A DNA stretch of 64,000 nucleotides from Lichenicola sp964247755. GTDB taxonomy: Bacteria; Pseudomonadota; Alphaproteobacteria; Acetobacterales; Acetobacteraceae. A model generated the notes under the pieces. That model had not been told where the DNA came from, searched no databases, and worked only from the letters and a program-made list of their open reading frames with translations. Positions 8,401-18,152 of this stretch are shown here, one piece after another. Made by a program: the position numbers and the translations under genes. Numbering within the stretch: position 1 is the stretch's first letter; every line of letters begins with the position of its first letter. Where the stretch lies: assembly GCA_964247755.1 (NCBI GenBank), contig CAXTVX010000008.1:15043-79042 (forward strand). Direction: 5' to 3'.

Positions 8401-8970
8401 TCAGGGTGCCGGCGCGGCTCCTCCAGCAGCATGCCCATTAGCGGCTGCAGCAAACTTCCCCCAGTCGAACGGCTTCGGCCGAGGCGACAGGCTGAGCTGC
8501 TGCATCATCGCCAGATCGTCGCGCACGGCATAGTGGTCGACGATCTTGCCGCCCTTCAGCGTGTACCAGTGGATCGCGTCGATCGTGTAATGCTTGTGGG
8601 TCGGTGGCACGCCCACGAGCATGCCGCCATTCGCCGGGATACGACCGGTTCCCTCGTGGGTGCCGCTCATCTTCTCCCGCACGATGACGCTGTCACCTAC
8701 CGCGACGATGTCGACTATCTTCTGCTGAAAGTCGGGAAACGTCGTGTAGATGTCCGCGAAGATCTGCGCCATCACGGCCTTTCCGACTTTCCTGCCGAAA
8801 TTGCGCGTGTCGGGCGTATAAAGGCCGAGCGCGGTCTTCCAGTCTCCGTGGTTCATTTCATCCAGCTGCGTCCTGATCACCGCCTCGTTTGCTGCCGGCG
8901 TATCCGGATCCGCGGCGAGCACAGGCGATGCGAGCAGCAGAAGAGCCCCTGCAACCAGAGCCGTCCTCAT
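8401..8970 (-). CDS. Exported SnoaL-like (NTF2-fold) ester cyclase family protein
   Basis: A 189-residue protein with a cleavable Sec signal peptide (residues 1-19, ending PVLAAD) followed by one NTF2-like alpha+beta barrel. The segments LDEMNHGDW, YTTFPDFQQKIVDIVAVGDSV and KIVDHYAVRDDLAMMQQLS are typical of the SnoaL-like polyketide-cyclase/ester-cyclase family found in many bacteria with unknown substrates. A strong GAGGGGAG precedes the ATG. The C-terminus is Ala/Gly/Pro-rich. The location is periplasmic; no operon partner is evident. Confidence 0.75.
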   Translation of the reverse strand: MRTALVAGALLLLASPVLAADPDTPAANEAVIRTQLDEMNHGDWKTALGLYTPDTRNFGRKVGKAVMAQIFADIYTTFPDFQQKIVDIVAVGDSVIVREKMSGTHEGTGRIPANGGMLVGVPPTHKHYTIDAIHWYTLKGGKIVDHYAVRDDLAMMQQLSLSPRPKPFDWGKFAAAANGHAAGGAAPAP

Positions 8971-9273
8971 CTCCCCTCGCCTTTCCTTTGCATGAAAGGA
9001 TCATTGCAGAGTGGATCAGTGTTGCCCAGCATCATGCTGCAACGTGTATGCGCCGACAGATGCAACCCGAACCAGCACTGCCGGGTCGGTATGGCGACCA
9101 GCCGGGCCACAGAGGCACAACCCGGCAACTCGATCGAACCGTTGATCCCTGATGGCCCTGCTCCCCGTACCGGTCGGGAGCATCGGCATGAACGGGTCGG
9201 ACCGGCTGGGCGATGAGGCGTGGACGGTGCCCACGCCGCATCTGCGGGAAGCCGAATGTGGATGCGTGGTCGG

Positions 9274-11769
9274 TCAGGAAAGCGGCACGGTGGTCCGGCG
9301 CAGGCGCAGGGCGTTGCCCAGCACGAACAGGCTGGACAGCGCCATCGCGGCCGCGGCCAGCATCGGCGACAGCGACACGCCGGTGAGCGGATGCAGCACG
9401 CCGGCGGCGACCGGGATCAGCAGCACGTTGTAGCCGAACGCCCAGAACAGGTTCTGCCGGATGTTGCGCATGATGGCGCGCGACAGGTGCAGGGCGGCGA
9501 GCAGGGCCGCCGGGTCGCCGTGCACCAGCACCACGTCGGCGGTCTCGATGGCGATGTCGGTGCCGGTACCCATGGCGATGCCGACGTCGGCAGCCGCCAG
9601 CGCCGGGGCGTCATTGATGCCGTCGCCGACGAACACGGTCGTGGCACCGGGACGGCGCAGCGCGCGCAGGGCGGTCGGCTTGTCGGCGGGAAGCAGGCCG
9701 GCGCGCACGGTGCGGATGCCGAGGCGGGCAGCGACGGCGTGGGCGGTGCGCGAGTCGTCGCCGGTCAGCATGGCGACGTCGAGGCCGCGTGCGTGCAGGG
9801 CGGCGACCGTGGCGGCGGCGGTGGGGCGCAGCGTGTCGGTCACTGGCAGCAGGGCGGACACCCGTCCGTCCACCGCCAGCAGGATCGGCGAGCCGCCCTC
9901 CCCTGCCAGATGGTGGATCGCCGGCGCGAAGGTGGGGTCGAGGCCGAGCGCCTGCATCAGCCGCGGGGAGCCGACCGCGACCGCGTGTCCGCCGGCCTCG
10001 CCGACCACGCCCAGGCCGGGGCGGGACTCGAAGTGCTGCACCGGCGGCAGGGCGAGGAAGCGGGCTTCGGCCGCCTGCACCACCGCGCGGGCCAGCGGGT
10101 GCTCGGAGCGGGATTCGAGGGCGGCGGCGAGGCCGAGCAGGGTGGGCTCGTCGAGCACGGCGTCGTCCGGGAGCACGAGGGGGGCCAGGGTGGGGCGGCC
10201 GAGGGTCAGGGTACCGGTCTTGTCCAGCGCCACGGCCGTCGCCTCGGCCAGGCGCTGCAGCGACAGCGGGCGGCGGAACAGCACGCCGAACGCTGCGGCG
10301 CGTGCGGTGCCGACGGTGATCGAGACCGGAGTGGCCAGCCCCATGGCGCAGGGGCAGGCGACGATCAGCACCGACACCGCGTAGCCGAGCGATGCGCCGG
10401 GTCCGGCGCCGGCCAGCAGCCAGGCGGCCAAGGTGAGGAGAGCGCAGGCGATGATCGCGGGCACGAACCATTGCGTCACCCGGTCGAGCAGCGCCTGGAT
10501 CGGCAGGCGGCCGGCCTGCGCCGCTTCCACCATCCGCACGATCCCGGCCAGGGTGGTGCGCTGGCCGACCGCGGTGGCGCGGACCGTCAGGCTGCCGGCG
10601 CCGTTGACGGTGCCGCCGACCACCGGATCGCCCGAGGTGCGGGACACCGGCAGCGGCTCGCCGGTGAGCATGGACTGGTCGACGTGGGAGGCGCCGTCGG
10701 TCACCACCCCGTCGGCGGGCAGGCGCTCGCCGGGGCGGATCAGGATCAGGTCGCCGGGACGGAGGGCGGCGGCCGGCAACTCCTGCGTGACGCCGTCGCG
10801 GAGGACGCGGGCGGTGCGCGGCTGCAGGTCGAGCAGGGCGCGCACGGCGTTGCCGGCGCGGCCGCGTGCGCCAGCCTCGATGACGCGGCCGAGCAGGATC
10901 AGGGAGACGATGACGGCGGTGGCCTCGAAATAGAGCGGACCGGGCGGGGTCTGCGGGAGAAGCAGCCGGCGCAGCAGGGCGACGGTGGAGAAGGCCCAGG
11001 CGGCGCCGGTGCCGAGCAGCACCAGCGCGTCCATGTCGGGCGCGCGCTGCCGCAGGGTGCGCAGGCCGCCGCGCACGAAGCGCAGGCCTGGTCCGAACAG
11101 CACCGCGGTCGCCAGCGCGAACGACAGCAGGGCGATGGGGAGCCGGTCCGGCAGGCCGAGCAGCGGGCCGGCCATGGCGAGCACGACCAGCGGCACGGTG
11201 AGGAGGACGGACAGGAGGAGGTCGTGTCGCAGCGCGACGGCGGCGGGGTCCGGCTTCTGCGGGTCCGGGCTTGCAAGCCCGGCGTCGTCGGGGAGCGGAC
11301 GGGGCGCAAAGCCGGTGTCGCGGATGGCGCGCTCGATCGCGGTCTCGGTGGTGACGCCGCCGGGGGCGTCCGGGCTGGTGGCGAGGCGGGCGGCGAGGCG
11401 GACGGTGAGCTGGCCGGTGGCGAGGTTGACCGCAGCGTCGCGCACGCCGGGAACCGCGGTGACCGCGGTCTCGATGCGGCGCACGCAGGAGGCGCAGTGC
11501 ATGCCCTCGACCTCGAGCCGCAGGATCTCGTCGCGGACGGTGAAGCCGGTGGCGGCTATCGCGTCGGCGACGGCAGCGGCCAGGCCGGGTGACGCCGGGG
11601 CCGCGACCGATGCCTCGGCGCGTCCGGACAGGAGGTCGATGCGGGCGGACGCGATCCCGGGCACGGCGAGGATGGCCTGCTCGACGCGGCGCACGCAGGA
11701 CGCGCAGTGCATCCCGTCGACGGGAAAGCGCAGCACGCCCGTCGCCTCGGCTGTCAGGGCCTGGTCCAT
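9274..11769 (-). CDS. copA: Cu+-exporting P1B-type ATPase
   Basis: An 831-residue inner-membrane copper efflux ATPase. Two N-terminal heavy-metal-associated domains each have GMHCASC (C22/C25 and C92/C95). The intramembrane ACPCAMGLATP marks a Cu+ (P1B-1) pump. DKTGTL is the phosphorylation loop, SEHPLARA the conserved HP dipeptide, and GDGINDAPAL the hinge. The start ATG is preceded by GGAGGT at 4-base spacing; an upstream extension to 11919 has no family match. No CueR-like regulator or copper chaperone is adjacent, so it appears as a single-gene unit. Confidence 0.96.
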   Translation of the reverse strand: MDQALTAEATGVLRFPVDGMHCASCVRRVEQAILAVPGIASARIDLLSGRAEASVAAPASPGLAAAVADAIAATGFTVRDEILRLEVEGMHCASCVRRIETAVTAVPGVRDAAVNLATGQLTVRLAARLATSPDAPGGVTTETAIERAIRDTGFAPRPLPDDAGLASPDPQKPDPAAVALRHDLLLSVLLTVPLVVLAMAGPLLGLPDRLPIALLSFALATAVLFGPGLRFVRGGLRTLRQRAPDMDALVLLGTGAAWAFSTVALLRRLLLPQTPPGPLYFEATAVIVSLILLGRVIEAGARGRAGNAVRALLDLQPRTARVLRDGVTQELPAAALRPGDLILIRPGERLPADGVVTDGASHVDQSMLTGEPLPVSRTSGDPVVGGTVNGAGSLTVRATAVGQRTTLAGIVRMVEAAQAGRLPIQALLDRVTQWFVPAIIACALLTLAAWLLAGAGPGASLGYAVSVLIVACPCAMGLATPVSITVGTARAAAFGVLFRRPLSLQRLAEATAVALDKTGTLTLGRPTLAPLVLPDDAVLDEPTLLGLAAALESRSEHPLARAVVQAAEARFLALPPVQHFESRPGLGVVGEAGGHAVAVGSPRLMQALGLDPTFAPAIHHLAGEGGSPILLAVDGRVSALLPVTDTLRPTAAATVAALHARGLDVAMLTGDDSRTAHAVAARLGIRTVRAGLLPADKPTALRALRRPGATTVFVGDGINDAPALAAADVGIAMGTGTDIAIETADVVLVHGDPAALLAALHLSRAIMRNIRQNLFWAFGYNVLLIPVAAGVLHPLTGVSLSPMLAAAAMALSSLFVLGNALRLRRTTVPLS

Positions 11770-11944
11770 CGGAACCTCCGGACTCGCGGGACGACGGCCC
11801 GGCCACGCACGGCGGTCCCGCGTAGGTACGCCGGACGCGGTGACGCAGTCCCCGCCGGCTGCCTGGACATGGGGACGGCGCGGCGGGCGGTCCAGGGCGC
11901 GGCGGCGGGCGGCGGCCATGCGCCGCGCCCGGAGAGCGACGCGG

Positions 11945-12511
11945 TCAGGCAGTCAGGACGGAGCTCATGCTGGTCGAGGCGGAGGTGACGCTCGACTGCG
12001 CGCCGTAGGCCTGCAGCATCTGCATGATCTGGCTGAGCGTGCTGGCCTCGTCGGTGGTGGCGCTGCCCGAAGCGGCGGTGCCGGACGCAGTGCCGGTCGA
12101 GGTACCAGTCGAGGCGCCAGAAGGGGTGGTTGCGGTGCCGCTGCCGGACAGTTCGGACTGCAGGCCGGTGAGCATGGACTGCACGCCCGAGACCAGGGCG
12201 GAGGCGGCGGTGCCGATCGGGGAGCTTCCGGCCGGGGTGCTTCCAGACTGGGTGCTCGCGGTCTGGGTGGTGGCCGTCTGCGTGCTGCCGGCCGGAATGC
12301 TGTTCGACTTGCCGTGCGACGGCCAGCCGGTGGAGGGCAGCGGCGGTGCGCTCGCCTGCGAGGGATCGGCGCCGGACAGCATGTCGGTCAGGTCCGAGGA
12401 CGGCGCGCTAGATCCCGCGGAGGCCTTCGTCTTCTGGGTCTGGGCCTGCATCTCCTGCAACTGCTGCCAGCGGGCTTGATGGCCACCCCCCGACACGGCC
12501 GAACTCGACAT
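11945..12511 (-). CDS. Low-complexity Ser/Thr/Ala/Gly-rich hypothetical protein
   Basis: A 188-residue protein of unknown function with a strong AGGAGG before its ATG. The N-terminal SAVSGGGHQARWQQLQEMQAQ is a short, possibly helical, conserved-looking piece. Residues about 85-150 are a run of Ser-Thr-Gly-Ala repeats. The C-terminus (EASTLSQIMQMLQAYGAQS) is again helical. No signal peptide or membrane segment is seen. The composition suggests a linker-rich or secreted protein such as a flagellar or EF-hand associated protein, but I cannot assign it. Confidence 0.6.
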   Translation of the reverse strand: MSSSAVSGGGHQARWQQLQEMQAQTQKTKASAGSSAPSSDLTDMLSGADPSQASAPPLPSTGWPSHGKSNSIPAGSTQTATTQTASTQSGSTPAGSSPIGTAASALVSGVQSMLTGLQSELSGSGTATTPSGASTGTSTGTASGTAASGSATTDEASTLSQIMQMLQAYGAQSSVTSASTSMSSVLTA

Positions 12512-12656
12512 GGCTGCCTCCTGGTTCTGCTTGATGACGGAACAATAACGCGGCAGAGGTTCAAAGTCCAGGCAAATATAGATGGCCGGGCTGGGCAATA
12601 TATACCTGGCGAGAACTGCAGGTCGGCAGATTCTGCCGCGTCCGTTGCCAGACCGG

Positions 12657-13856
12657 TCAGCGCGGCCGCTGCCGGTCGCAGACCAGGGCGGCCATGGCGC
12701 CGGCCAGCATCAGCGCGGTCATGGTCACCGGGTTGCCAGGTGCGGTCCAGCCGACCAGCACGGTGCTCAGCGCGCCGATGAAGAACACGGTGGTGCCATA
12801 GAGGGCCGAGGCGGCTCCCGCGGCGCCGCCATGGCCCAGCACCGAGCCGAGTGCTGCACCCGGCAGCAGCAGGCCGAGAAAGGCCATGCAGGCCATCATG
12901 CCCAACGCCAGGCCGAGCGCGCCGCCGCCGCCGGTGATCGCCATGCCCAGCATCGCGGTGGCGGCGGCGACCAGGCCCAGGCTGCCGCAGGTCAGGGCGC
13001 GGTCGAGCCCGATCCGGGCGACCAGGCGGGCATTGCCCTGGGTACCGACGATGTAGCCGATGGCGTTCAGGATGAACACCGCGCCGAAGGTGGTGGGGCT
13101 GAGGCGGTAGTGGCCCAGGAACACCGGCGGCGCCCCGGCCAGGAAGGAGAACAGGCTGAAGGTGCCGAAGCCGCCTTCCAGCGCGTGGGTGCGGAAGGAA
13201 CGGCCGCGCCAGGCGATGATGTAGCCGACGGCCGTGTTGCCGATCCGCAGCCGTCCGTGCTGGTGCGGGCGCAGGGTTTCCGGCAGGAAGCGGTAGATCA
13301 GCACCGAGCACAGCAGGCCGTAGGCGGCGGCGATCCAGAAGATGGCGCGCCAGTTCCAGTGCTGGGCGATCAGCGCCCCCAGGGTCGGCGCCAGCACCGG
13401 CACCACGCCCATGACCATCACCATGCGGCCGATCATGCGGGCCGCCTCGGCGCCGTCCTTGACCACGTCGGCGATCACCGCGCGCGGGATCACCAAGCTG
13501 GCGGCGGCGCCCACCGCGGCCCAGAGCCGCCACCAGGACAGGTGGGTCATGGTGTCGGCGAGCGCGCAGCCGATCGAGGCCAGGGTGTAGACGACGGTGC
13601 CGATCAACAGCGGCAGGCGCCGCCCGTAGCTGTCGGCGAGCGGGCCGTGGGTGATCTGGCCGAACGACAAGCCGAGGAACCAGGCGGCGAGCGTCAGCTG
13701 GACCTCGCCCGGCCGTGCTTCGAGCGTCGCCTTGATGGCAGGAAAAGCGGGGAGGTACATGTCGGTCGAGATCGGGCCGACCGCGGTCAGCAGTGCCAGA
13801 AGCACCGTGATCAGGATCGGAGAACGTGTTGCCTCGCGCGCGCGCTGCCTAGACAC
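12657..13856 (-). CDS. Bcr/CflA-family drug-resistance MFS transporter
   Basis: A 399-residue proton-driven exporter with 12 membrane segments. The N-terminal STDMYLPAFPAIKATL is the signature of the Bcr/CflA (DHA1) group, and GPLADSYGRRLPLLIG is the MFS loop 2-3 motif. I chose the GTG start at 13856, which has AGGGG 8 bases upstream and gives the usual length; the frame is open further upstream but without homologous content. Likely substrates are drugs such as bicyclomycin or small metabolites; this is not determined by sequence. Confidence 0.9.
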   Translation of the reverse strand: MSRQRAREATRSPILITVLLALLTAVGPISTDMYLPAFPAIKATLEARPGEVQLTLAAWFLGLSFGQITHGPLADSYGRRLPLLIGTVVYTLASIGCALADTMTHLSWWRLWAAVGAAASLVIPRAVIADVVKDGAEAARMIGRMVMVMGVVPVLAPTLGALIAQHWNWRAIFWIAAAYGLLCSVLIYRFLPETLRPHQHGRLRIGNTAVGYIIAWRGRSFRTHALEGGFGTFSLFSFLAGAPPVFLGHYRLSPTTFGAVFILNAIGYIVGTQGNARLVARIGLDRALTCGSLGLVAAATAMLGMAITGGGGALGLALGMMACMAFLGLLLPGAALGSVLGHGGAAGAASALYGTTVFFIGALSTVLVGWTAPGNPVTMTALMLAGAMAALVCDRQRPR

Positions 13857-14051
13857 GCCATCACCCCTTCCGCCAGGCCAGCCTTCAACCAGACCGGGCG
13901 GATCATGGCCGGTTCGGGCGGACATGGCGACAGGGGAGCGGCGCGATCCGGGTGGACTTCGTGGCAGCGCTTGCTTTTGTTCCTGTTGTGTTCTTGTATA
14001 GGAGGTGAACATGATGTCCCGTCGGGTGGATGGACAGGCCGGAGGTCAGGG

Positions 14052-14249
14052 ATGCCAGACGAAGCCGGTCCGTCGCCCCTGCTGCCGCTCGGCCTTCGCG
14101 ATACCGCCGAGGCGCTGCAGCACGCGCTCGCGCTGCGCCGGACCGGCCTGGCACGGGATGCAATGACGAACGCGCTGAACGGGGTGGTGGCGGAACTGCT
14201 CGCGGAAGCGTTGATCTCGGCCGGCTACGTGGTGTCGATCCGGCGCTGA
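14052..14249 (+). CDS. Small hypothetical protein (65 aa)
   Basis: A short reading frame with a good GGAGG 6 bases before its ATG. The product begins MPDEAGPSPLLPLGLRD and continues with two amphipathic helices, the second reading AMTNALNGVVAELLAEALIS. No known domain. The ribosome site and helical C-terminal half support a real gene, but the evidence is thin. It is divergent from the Bcr/CflA gene. Confidence 0.4.
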   Translation: MPDEAGPSPLLPLGLRDTAEALQHALALRRTGLARDAMTNALNGVVAELLAEALISAGYVVSIRR

Positions 14250-14544
14250 GGCGCGGCCCCGGCAACCGGGGTGCGGCGGCGTGGCCATCGCGGAATGGCG
14301 ACGCAGGTGTTCCGGTGGGTGCCGCCTTGGCTGCCGATGGCATCCTGGCCGACGTGGATGCGGTTGCTGCGATTCCGGCATGGCGTGACGGGATGGAGCG
14401 CATCGCGGCCGCGACGATCCCGTCGTGATCCCGACGCCGGTCCACGAGACGGGGTTCCGGGGTCCGGGACCGCGCGGGTGTCCACCGTGCAGCGCGCGAT
14501 CGATGGAAAGCGGGCGCTCCCGGATGCCGTCCGCAGCGGCGGTG

Positions 14545-15177
14545 TCAGGCAGGTCGCGGCTTCTTCCTAGCCCCCGGCCCGGATTTTCCTGTCGGTTTTG
14601 CGGAAGCCTTGGCGGGCGCCACTCGCGCGGCATCGCTTCGGTCGTCGCCGGCCTCGGCCTCGGCCGCCGCGGCGAACATGGCGGCGAGAAGCGTCCGGCG
14701 CAGCTTCTCCTCAGCGGGCGCTTCCGCGGGGGCCGCATCGGCCATGGTCCTGGGCGGGGCCGGCTCGGGTGTCGCGTCGGCCGGCGCACCGGTCGAAGGA
14801 CATGGATCGCGACCCTCGCGGAAGCCGTAGAGGATGAAGTGCAGGAACGGGTTCAGGGGCGAGGTGCGCACGTCCGGGTTCGCGGCGAGGTAGCGCCTGG
14901 TGTCGAAGAAGGCGTTCGGGTTCCGGCCCTCCCCTGCGCCATGGTCGAGGTAGTGCTGGACCGGATCGAGCTGCGCCCTGGCGACGTCCTCGTGTTGCCG
15001 AAGATACCAGTCGGAGTCGAACAGGAGCGGTCTCATGTCACGCTCCGGTTGCACGGCCGGCGGTGGCCGCCTGCCGATCCGGGGTGCACCGTCGCGCGAA
15101 CGGAGGGCGGCCGGTCCGTCTGTCGGTGGCGCCTGCGGCCTGACGGCAGCCTTGTCCGAGGTGTCGTTGACCGGCAT
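14545..15177 (-). CDS. Hypothetical protein with two YLxxNPDV-type repeats
   Basis: A 210-residue protein. Its middle (about residues 48-125) holds two copies of the motif FDxxxYLxxxxDV...PxxHxxxxGxxEGRxP, a repeat found in bacterial glycosyltransferase-associated and large surface proteins. The N- and C-termini are low complexity: the C-terminus is Ala/Lys/Pro-rich and basic, ending KSGPGARKKPRPA. Function unknown; a link to surface polysaccharide is possible from the repeat family only. It follows the GNAT gene by 26 bp and may be in the same operon. Confidence 0.65.
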   Translation of the reverse strand: MPVNDTSDKAAVRPQAPPTDGPAALRSRDGAPRIGRRPPPAVQPERDMRPLLFDSDWYLRQHEDVARAQLDPVQHYLDHGAGEGRNPNAFFDTRRYLAANPDVRTSPLNPFLHFILYGFREGRDPCPSTGAPADATPEPAPPRTMADAAPAEAPAEEKLRRTLLAAMFAAAAEAEAGDDRSDAARVAPAKASAKPTGKSGPGARKKPRPA

Positions 15178-15203
15178 CGGCGGTGTCCTCCGTGGGGTGG
15201 GCG

Positions 15204-15743
15204 TCACGATTGCCGCCTCGCCTGCCATTGCGCCGCCGTCTGGGCGTAGAGATCGGTCGAGCGGTCGTTGAACGGTGCCGGCAGTTGCACCGGTCCTCGC
15301 CGCGTCGAGCCGAGCTTCCCGGCCACGGCGACCGACGCCGCGTTCTCCGGGTCGATGAGGTGGATCACTTCGGGCCAGCCCAGCGCCTCGAACGCCCAGT
15401 GCATGGCCGCCATGGCTGCTTCCGCGGCATAGCCGCGCTTCCAGGCGTCCCGATGCAGCGCCCAGCCGACCTCCGGCCCTGGCCAGTCCGCGGGCCACCA
15501 GGGTCCGACCCGGCCGATCCAGCGGCCCGTGCTGCGCTCGACGACGGAGAACATGCCGAAGCCGTGCAGCGCCCAGCTGCCGGCGGTCGAGGTCATGGAG
15601 CGCCAGGCGGCGAAGGGAGGTTGTGCGCCTCCGACGAAGCGTATGGCCTCGGGATCGGCGCTGCACTCCATCCAGCGGGCGAGGTCGGAGTCGACGGGCG
15701 GACGCAGGATCAGGCGGGGCGTTTCGAGGACCGGAAGGGACAT
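15204..15743 (-). CDS. GNAT-family N-acetyltransferase (RimJ-like)
   Basis: A 179-residue acetyl-CoA-dependent acetyltransferase. The start LETPRLILRPP, the EVGWALHRDAWKRGYAAEAA acetyl-CoA loop and the LIDPENAASVAVAGKLG tail are the standard RimJ/RimL-like layout. The substrate could be an amino-group on a small molecule or a protein N-terminus. The start is set by family alignment; an in-frame ATG 27 bases upstream cannot be excluded and neither has a clear ribosome site. Confidence 0.88.
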   Translation of the reverse strand: MSLPVLETPRLILRPPVDSDLARWMECSADPEAIRFVGGAQPPFAAWRSMTSTAGSWALHGFGMFSVVERSTGRWIGRVGPWWPADWPGPEVGWALHRDAWKRGYAAEAAMAAMHWAFEALGWPEVIHLIDPENAASVAVAGKLGSTRRGPVQLPAPFNDRSTDLYAQTAAQWQARRQS

Positions 15744-17347
15744 GGGAGGGCCTGGGGATGCGGTGACCACGGCAGCGCAGGATCATCGGTCGGGGTGTGG
15801 GGAGCTCGACGCGCCGTCGGTGACCGATGCACGGTGAGGGTCACGAGGACGATCAACTCAACCGGAGCAAAGACAACGACTTGTTCAGCCTGATCTTGCT
15901 TCCATATTATCACTTATGACAAGTCACGATAGAAAATAGGTTGGTAGGCCTCTGGTCTCTTGGCAAGCGGCGCTTAGCGTCGTGGATCAATTCCGAGCAA
16001 GGTGGTGGTCGAAGCCAGGGAATGGCAGGCTGAGTGATCTTCCTGCAATCGTCGGTGGCGCCGCCACTGACATTCCTAGCTCGCAACGGGTCATCAGGAC
16101 GTTCATACGTTTCTCGAAACGGTCTCCTTGAAGAGATGCGGGTCGGACGACGGTTTCTGCGCGGAGCATGAGGAAGATGAGATCGTGTCCATCATCTACC
16201 GCTCCATGGAAGCGGCACGGGAGGGAACGGCAACACCAGCTTGCGCTTGATGCCTTCGATCGGAACACGACAAGCCCTACAGCAAGCGCTGTATGAGATG
16301 ATTTTCTGCGTGATGCGGATGTGCTTGACGTGGCAGAGGGTCGATCGGTGGTGAAGGCAGGACCACTTCTTATGTCCATGTTCCTTCCGGGCTTTTCAGG
16401 ATGTGGCTGCGCCTCCGACACGAACCGGCTACTCTGACCCAGGTCCTGCGCTTGGCGGCCTCATGAACCACTATGCAATTGTTGCTTTGGGCGCCTTGCT
16501 CGATTCGAGCGCTGGGATCCGATCAAGGGCGACGTCATACGCCGTCCGGATGGTCCTGTAGCCGGTCCTTGATGAAGCCCGCCCAGGTCTGCAGGAACCC
16601 TCTGGCATTCCTCTCGATCTCGGAGCGAAAGATGCGGGGGGATCCGCTTCGTGATACCGGCCACGCTTGCGACGTTCAACACGTCTTCTTGAAACCGTCC
16701 AGGGGAGGGTCGCTACCGGGCTACAAACGCGCCGATCGAAACATCGCGCGCTGCCACACCGCAGCAAAACGTCAAGACGATGGATGGACAGCTGATGACG
16801 ACGTAACGTCAGGGTGGCACATCGTTGGATGATTGTGCGGTCGATCGCAACGATGGTCGTCCGTCAGCTGGACCGGGTCACTCGGCGCTGCGATCATCTA
16901 ACACCTATTTCAATGATGCTGTGCGCCATCCTGCTGGATCTGGTGCAGCCTGGCATCGTGGTGGTGATGGCAGTACGACCGCTGCAAGACGAAACGGGGG
17001 CGCGATGATCGTCCATCGTTTCGACGCTTCGCAAAACCCGGAGTAGAATCGCCAGCTGCCTAGGACAGAGGACCCTGCATTCTGCGCCTGGAAATCCCGG
17101 CGGCCCGACGTGGTCCTACCTTCCACAAGATCCCGAACAGCACGGAACACCTCCTCGCAAGTCCTGGGTGGGTTCCATAGAAGGACCACGCAAAGACCCT
17201 ACCACGGCCACCTCCCGGCAGGATGAAGAAGATGCCGGGGAGTCGTTGCGATTAGAGCATGAATCCGGCCTCTTCGGTCGGCGGTCCTTCACGGTTTCTC
17301 AACTTGATTAGGCGAGGCTCACACCTTGAACGAGAGGAGGACCTTCG
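15744..17347. other. Decayed, lower-GC stretch without an intact gene
   Basis: About 1.6 kb where base composition drops visibly (for example the A/T-rich 15880-15950) and all reading frames are short, broken and without known motifs. Codon third positions lose the strong G/C bias of the flanks. It looks like remnants of inserted DNA, but I could not recognise a transposase or integrase in any frame. Confidence 0.5.
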
Positions 17348-17635
17348 ATGCCTGACAGCCTGGAGGTGTTCCGTCAGCATCGTGCACAACCGGTACCCCA
17401 CGATCCCGCCCTGGACCACAGGATGACCGTCATCGCCAGCGGCATTGGTCAGAGGCTCCTCTGCGACCTGTTGATGGACGTTCGGGAGGCTGGGGGCACC
17501 GTGAACGACCTCCTGGCGCTGATGGCTCGCCTGACCGCCGACAGCATCCAGTTCTGCTTCAGGCGGGAGGATCACGAGGTCGCACTGAGGCGGGTGAGCA
17601 CGGGGGCGGCTCTGCTGCTGAAGGCTGACCGATGA
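17348..17635 (+). CDS. Small hypothetical protein (95 aa), first of a coupled pair
   Basis: A predicted soluble helical protein with GAGGAGG 8 bases before the ATG. It contains a central helix RLLCDLLMDVREAGGTVNDLLALMARL and no Cys pairs, signal peptide or known domain. Its stop overlaps the start of the next gene (ATGA), which argues that both are real and co-translated. Codon use is less GC-biased than the genome core, in line with acquired DNA. Confidence 0.55.
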   Translation: MPDSLEVFRQHRAQPVPHDPALDHRMTVIASGIGQRLLCDLLMDVREAGGTVNDLLALMARLTADSIQFCFRREDHEVALRRVSTGAALLLKADR

Positions 17636-17844
17636 CCGCCCAGCTCCACGATGCCATCAAGGCGCGCAATGCGGCTGGGACCTGGGTTATGGTGTCGGTT
17701 GCCGACATCTTCTGCATCTCTGCCGATGACGATGAAACCGACTCCACCCTGCTGACCCTGCGGGACGAGAGCGTGGTGACGCTCCCCGAGGCTTACGAGG
17801 AGGTGCTTGATCGGATCGTCGCCAGTTGGTCGGACCACAAGTGA
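17632..17844 (+). CDS. Small hypothetical protein (70 aa), second of a coupled pair
   Basis: An acidic 70-residue protein overlapping the previous gene by four bases. It begins MTAQLHDAIKARNAAGTWVM and has an acidic middle (SADDDETDSTLL) and a C-terminal helix. No recognised family. The tight overlap suggests a two-component unit, possibly a toxin-antitoxin-like or phage-derived pair, but no motif supports a specific function. Confidence 0.5.
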   Translation: MTAQLHDAIKARNAAGTWVMVSVADIFCISADDDETDSTLLTLRDESVVTLPEAYEEVLDRIVASWSDHK

Positions 17845-18152
17845 CTAGGGCGGCGCTGCCGCGACAAGCATTGGAATGAGCCGCCCGACGACCGGGCGAC
17901 GTCCATCTCCAGACCTCTAGAGGAAGAAGAAGCTTAAGGGGAGTCGTTGCGGCCCTCTCGATGCACCCGGCCTGGCGGTCCGACCACAGTTTGAGGACCG
18001 GTTGTCGCCGCTGTGGATGCTGCGCCTCATCGACCGTAACGACCCGCATGAGGTCCCGTCCTGGCTCCCGCCCACAGCCCGCAAAGCAGATTTCCAGTCT
18101 TGGGGATCGCTGAGTTCAAGTAGGGTGTCATAAGAACGACTGCAGCGGCTTC
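17845..18152. other. Intergenic stretch, nothing recognised
   Basis: About 300 bp. It repeats in part the sequence GGGGAGTCGTTGCG also present at 17238-17251, upstream of the small gene pair, which hints at a duplication flanking that pair. No gene, RNA or clear terminator seen. Confidence 0.35.

Noticed and set aside
15987..16421. Transposase gene in the low-GC stretch
   Set aside because: All three frames on both strands were read; none shows a DDE, tyrosine or serine recombinase motif.
17348..17844. Toxin-antitoxin pair
   Set aside because: The size and four-base overlap fit, but neither protein shows a known toxin or antitoxin motif, so they are left as hypothetical genes.
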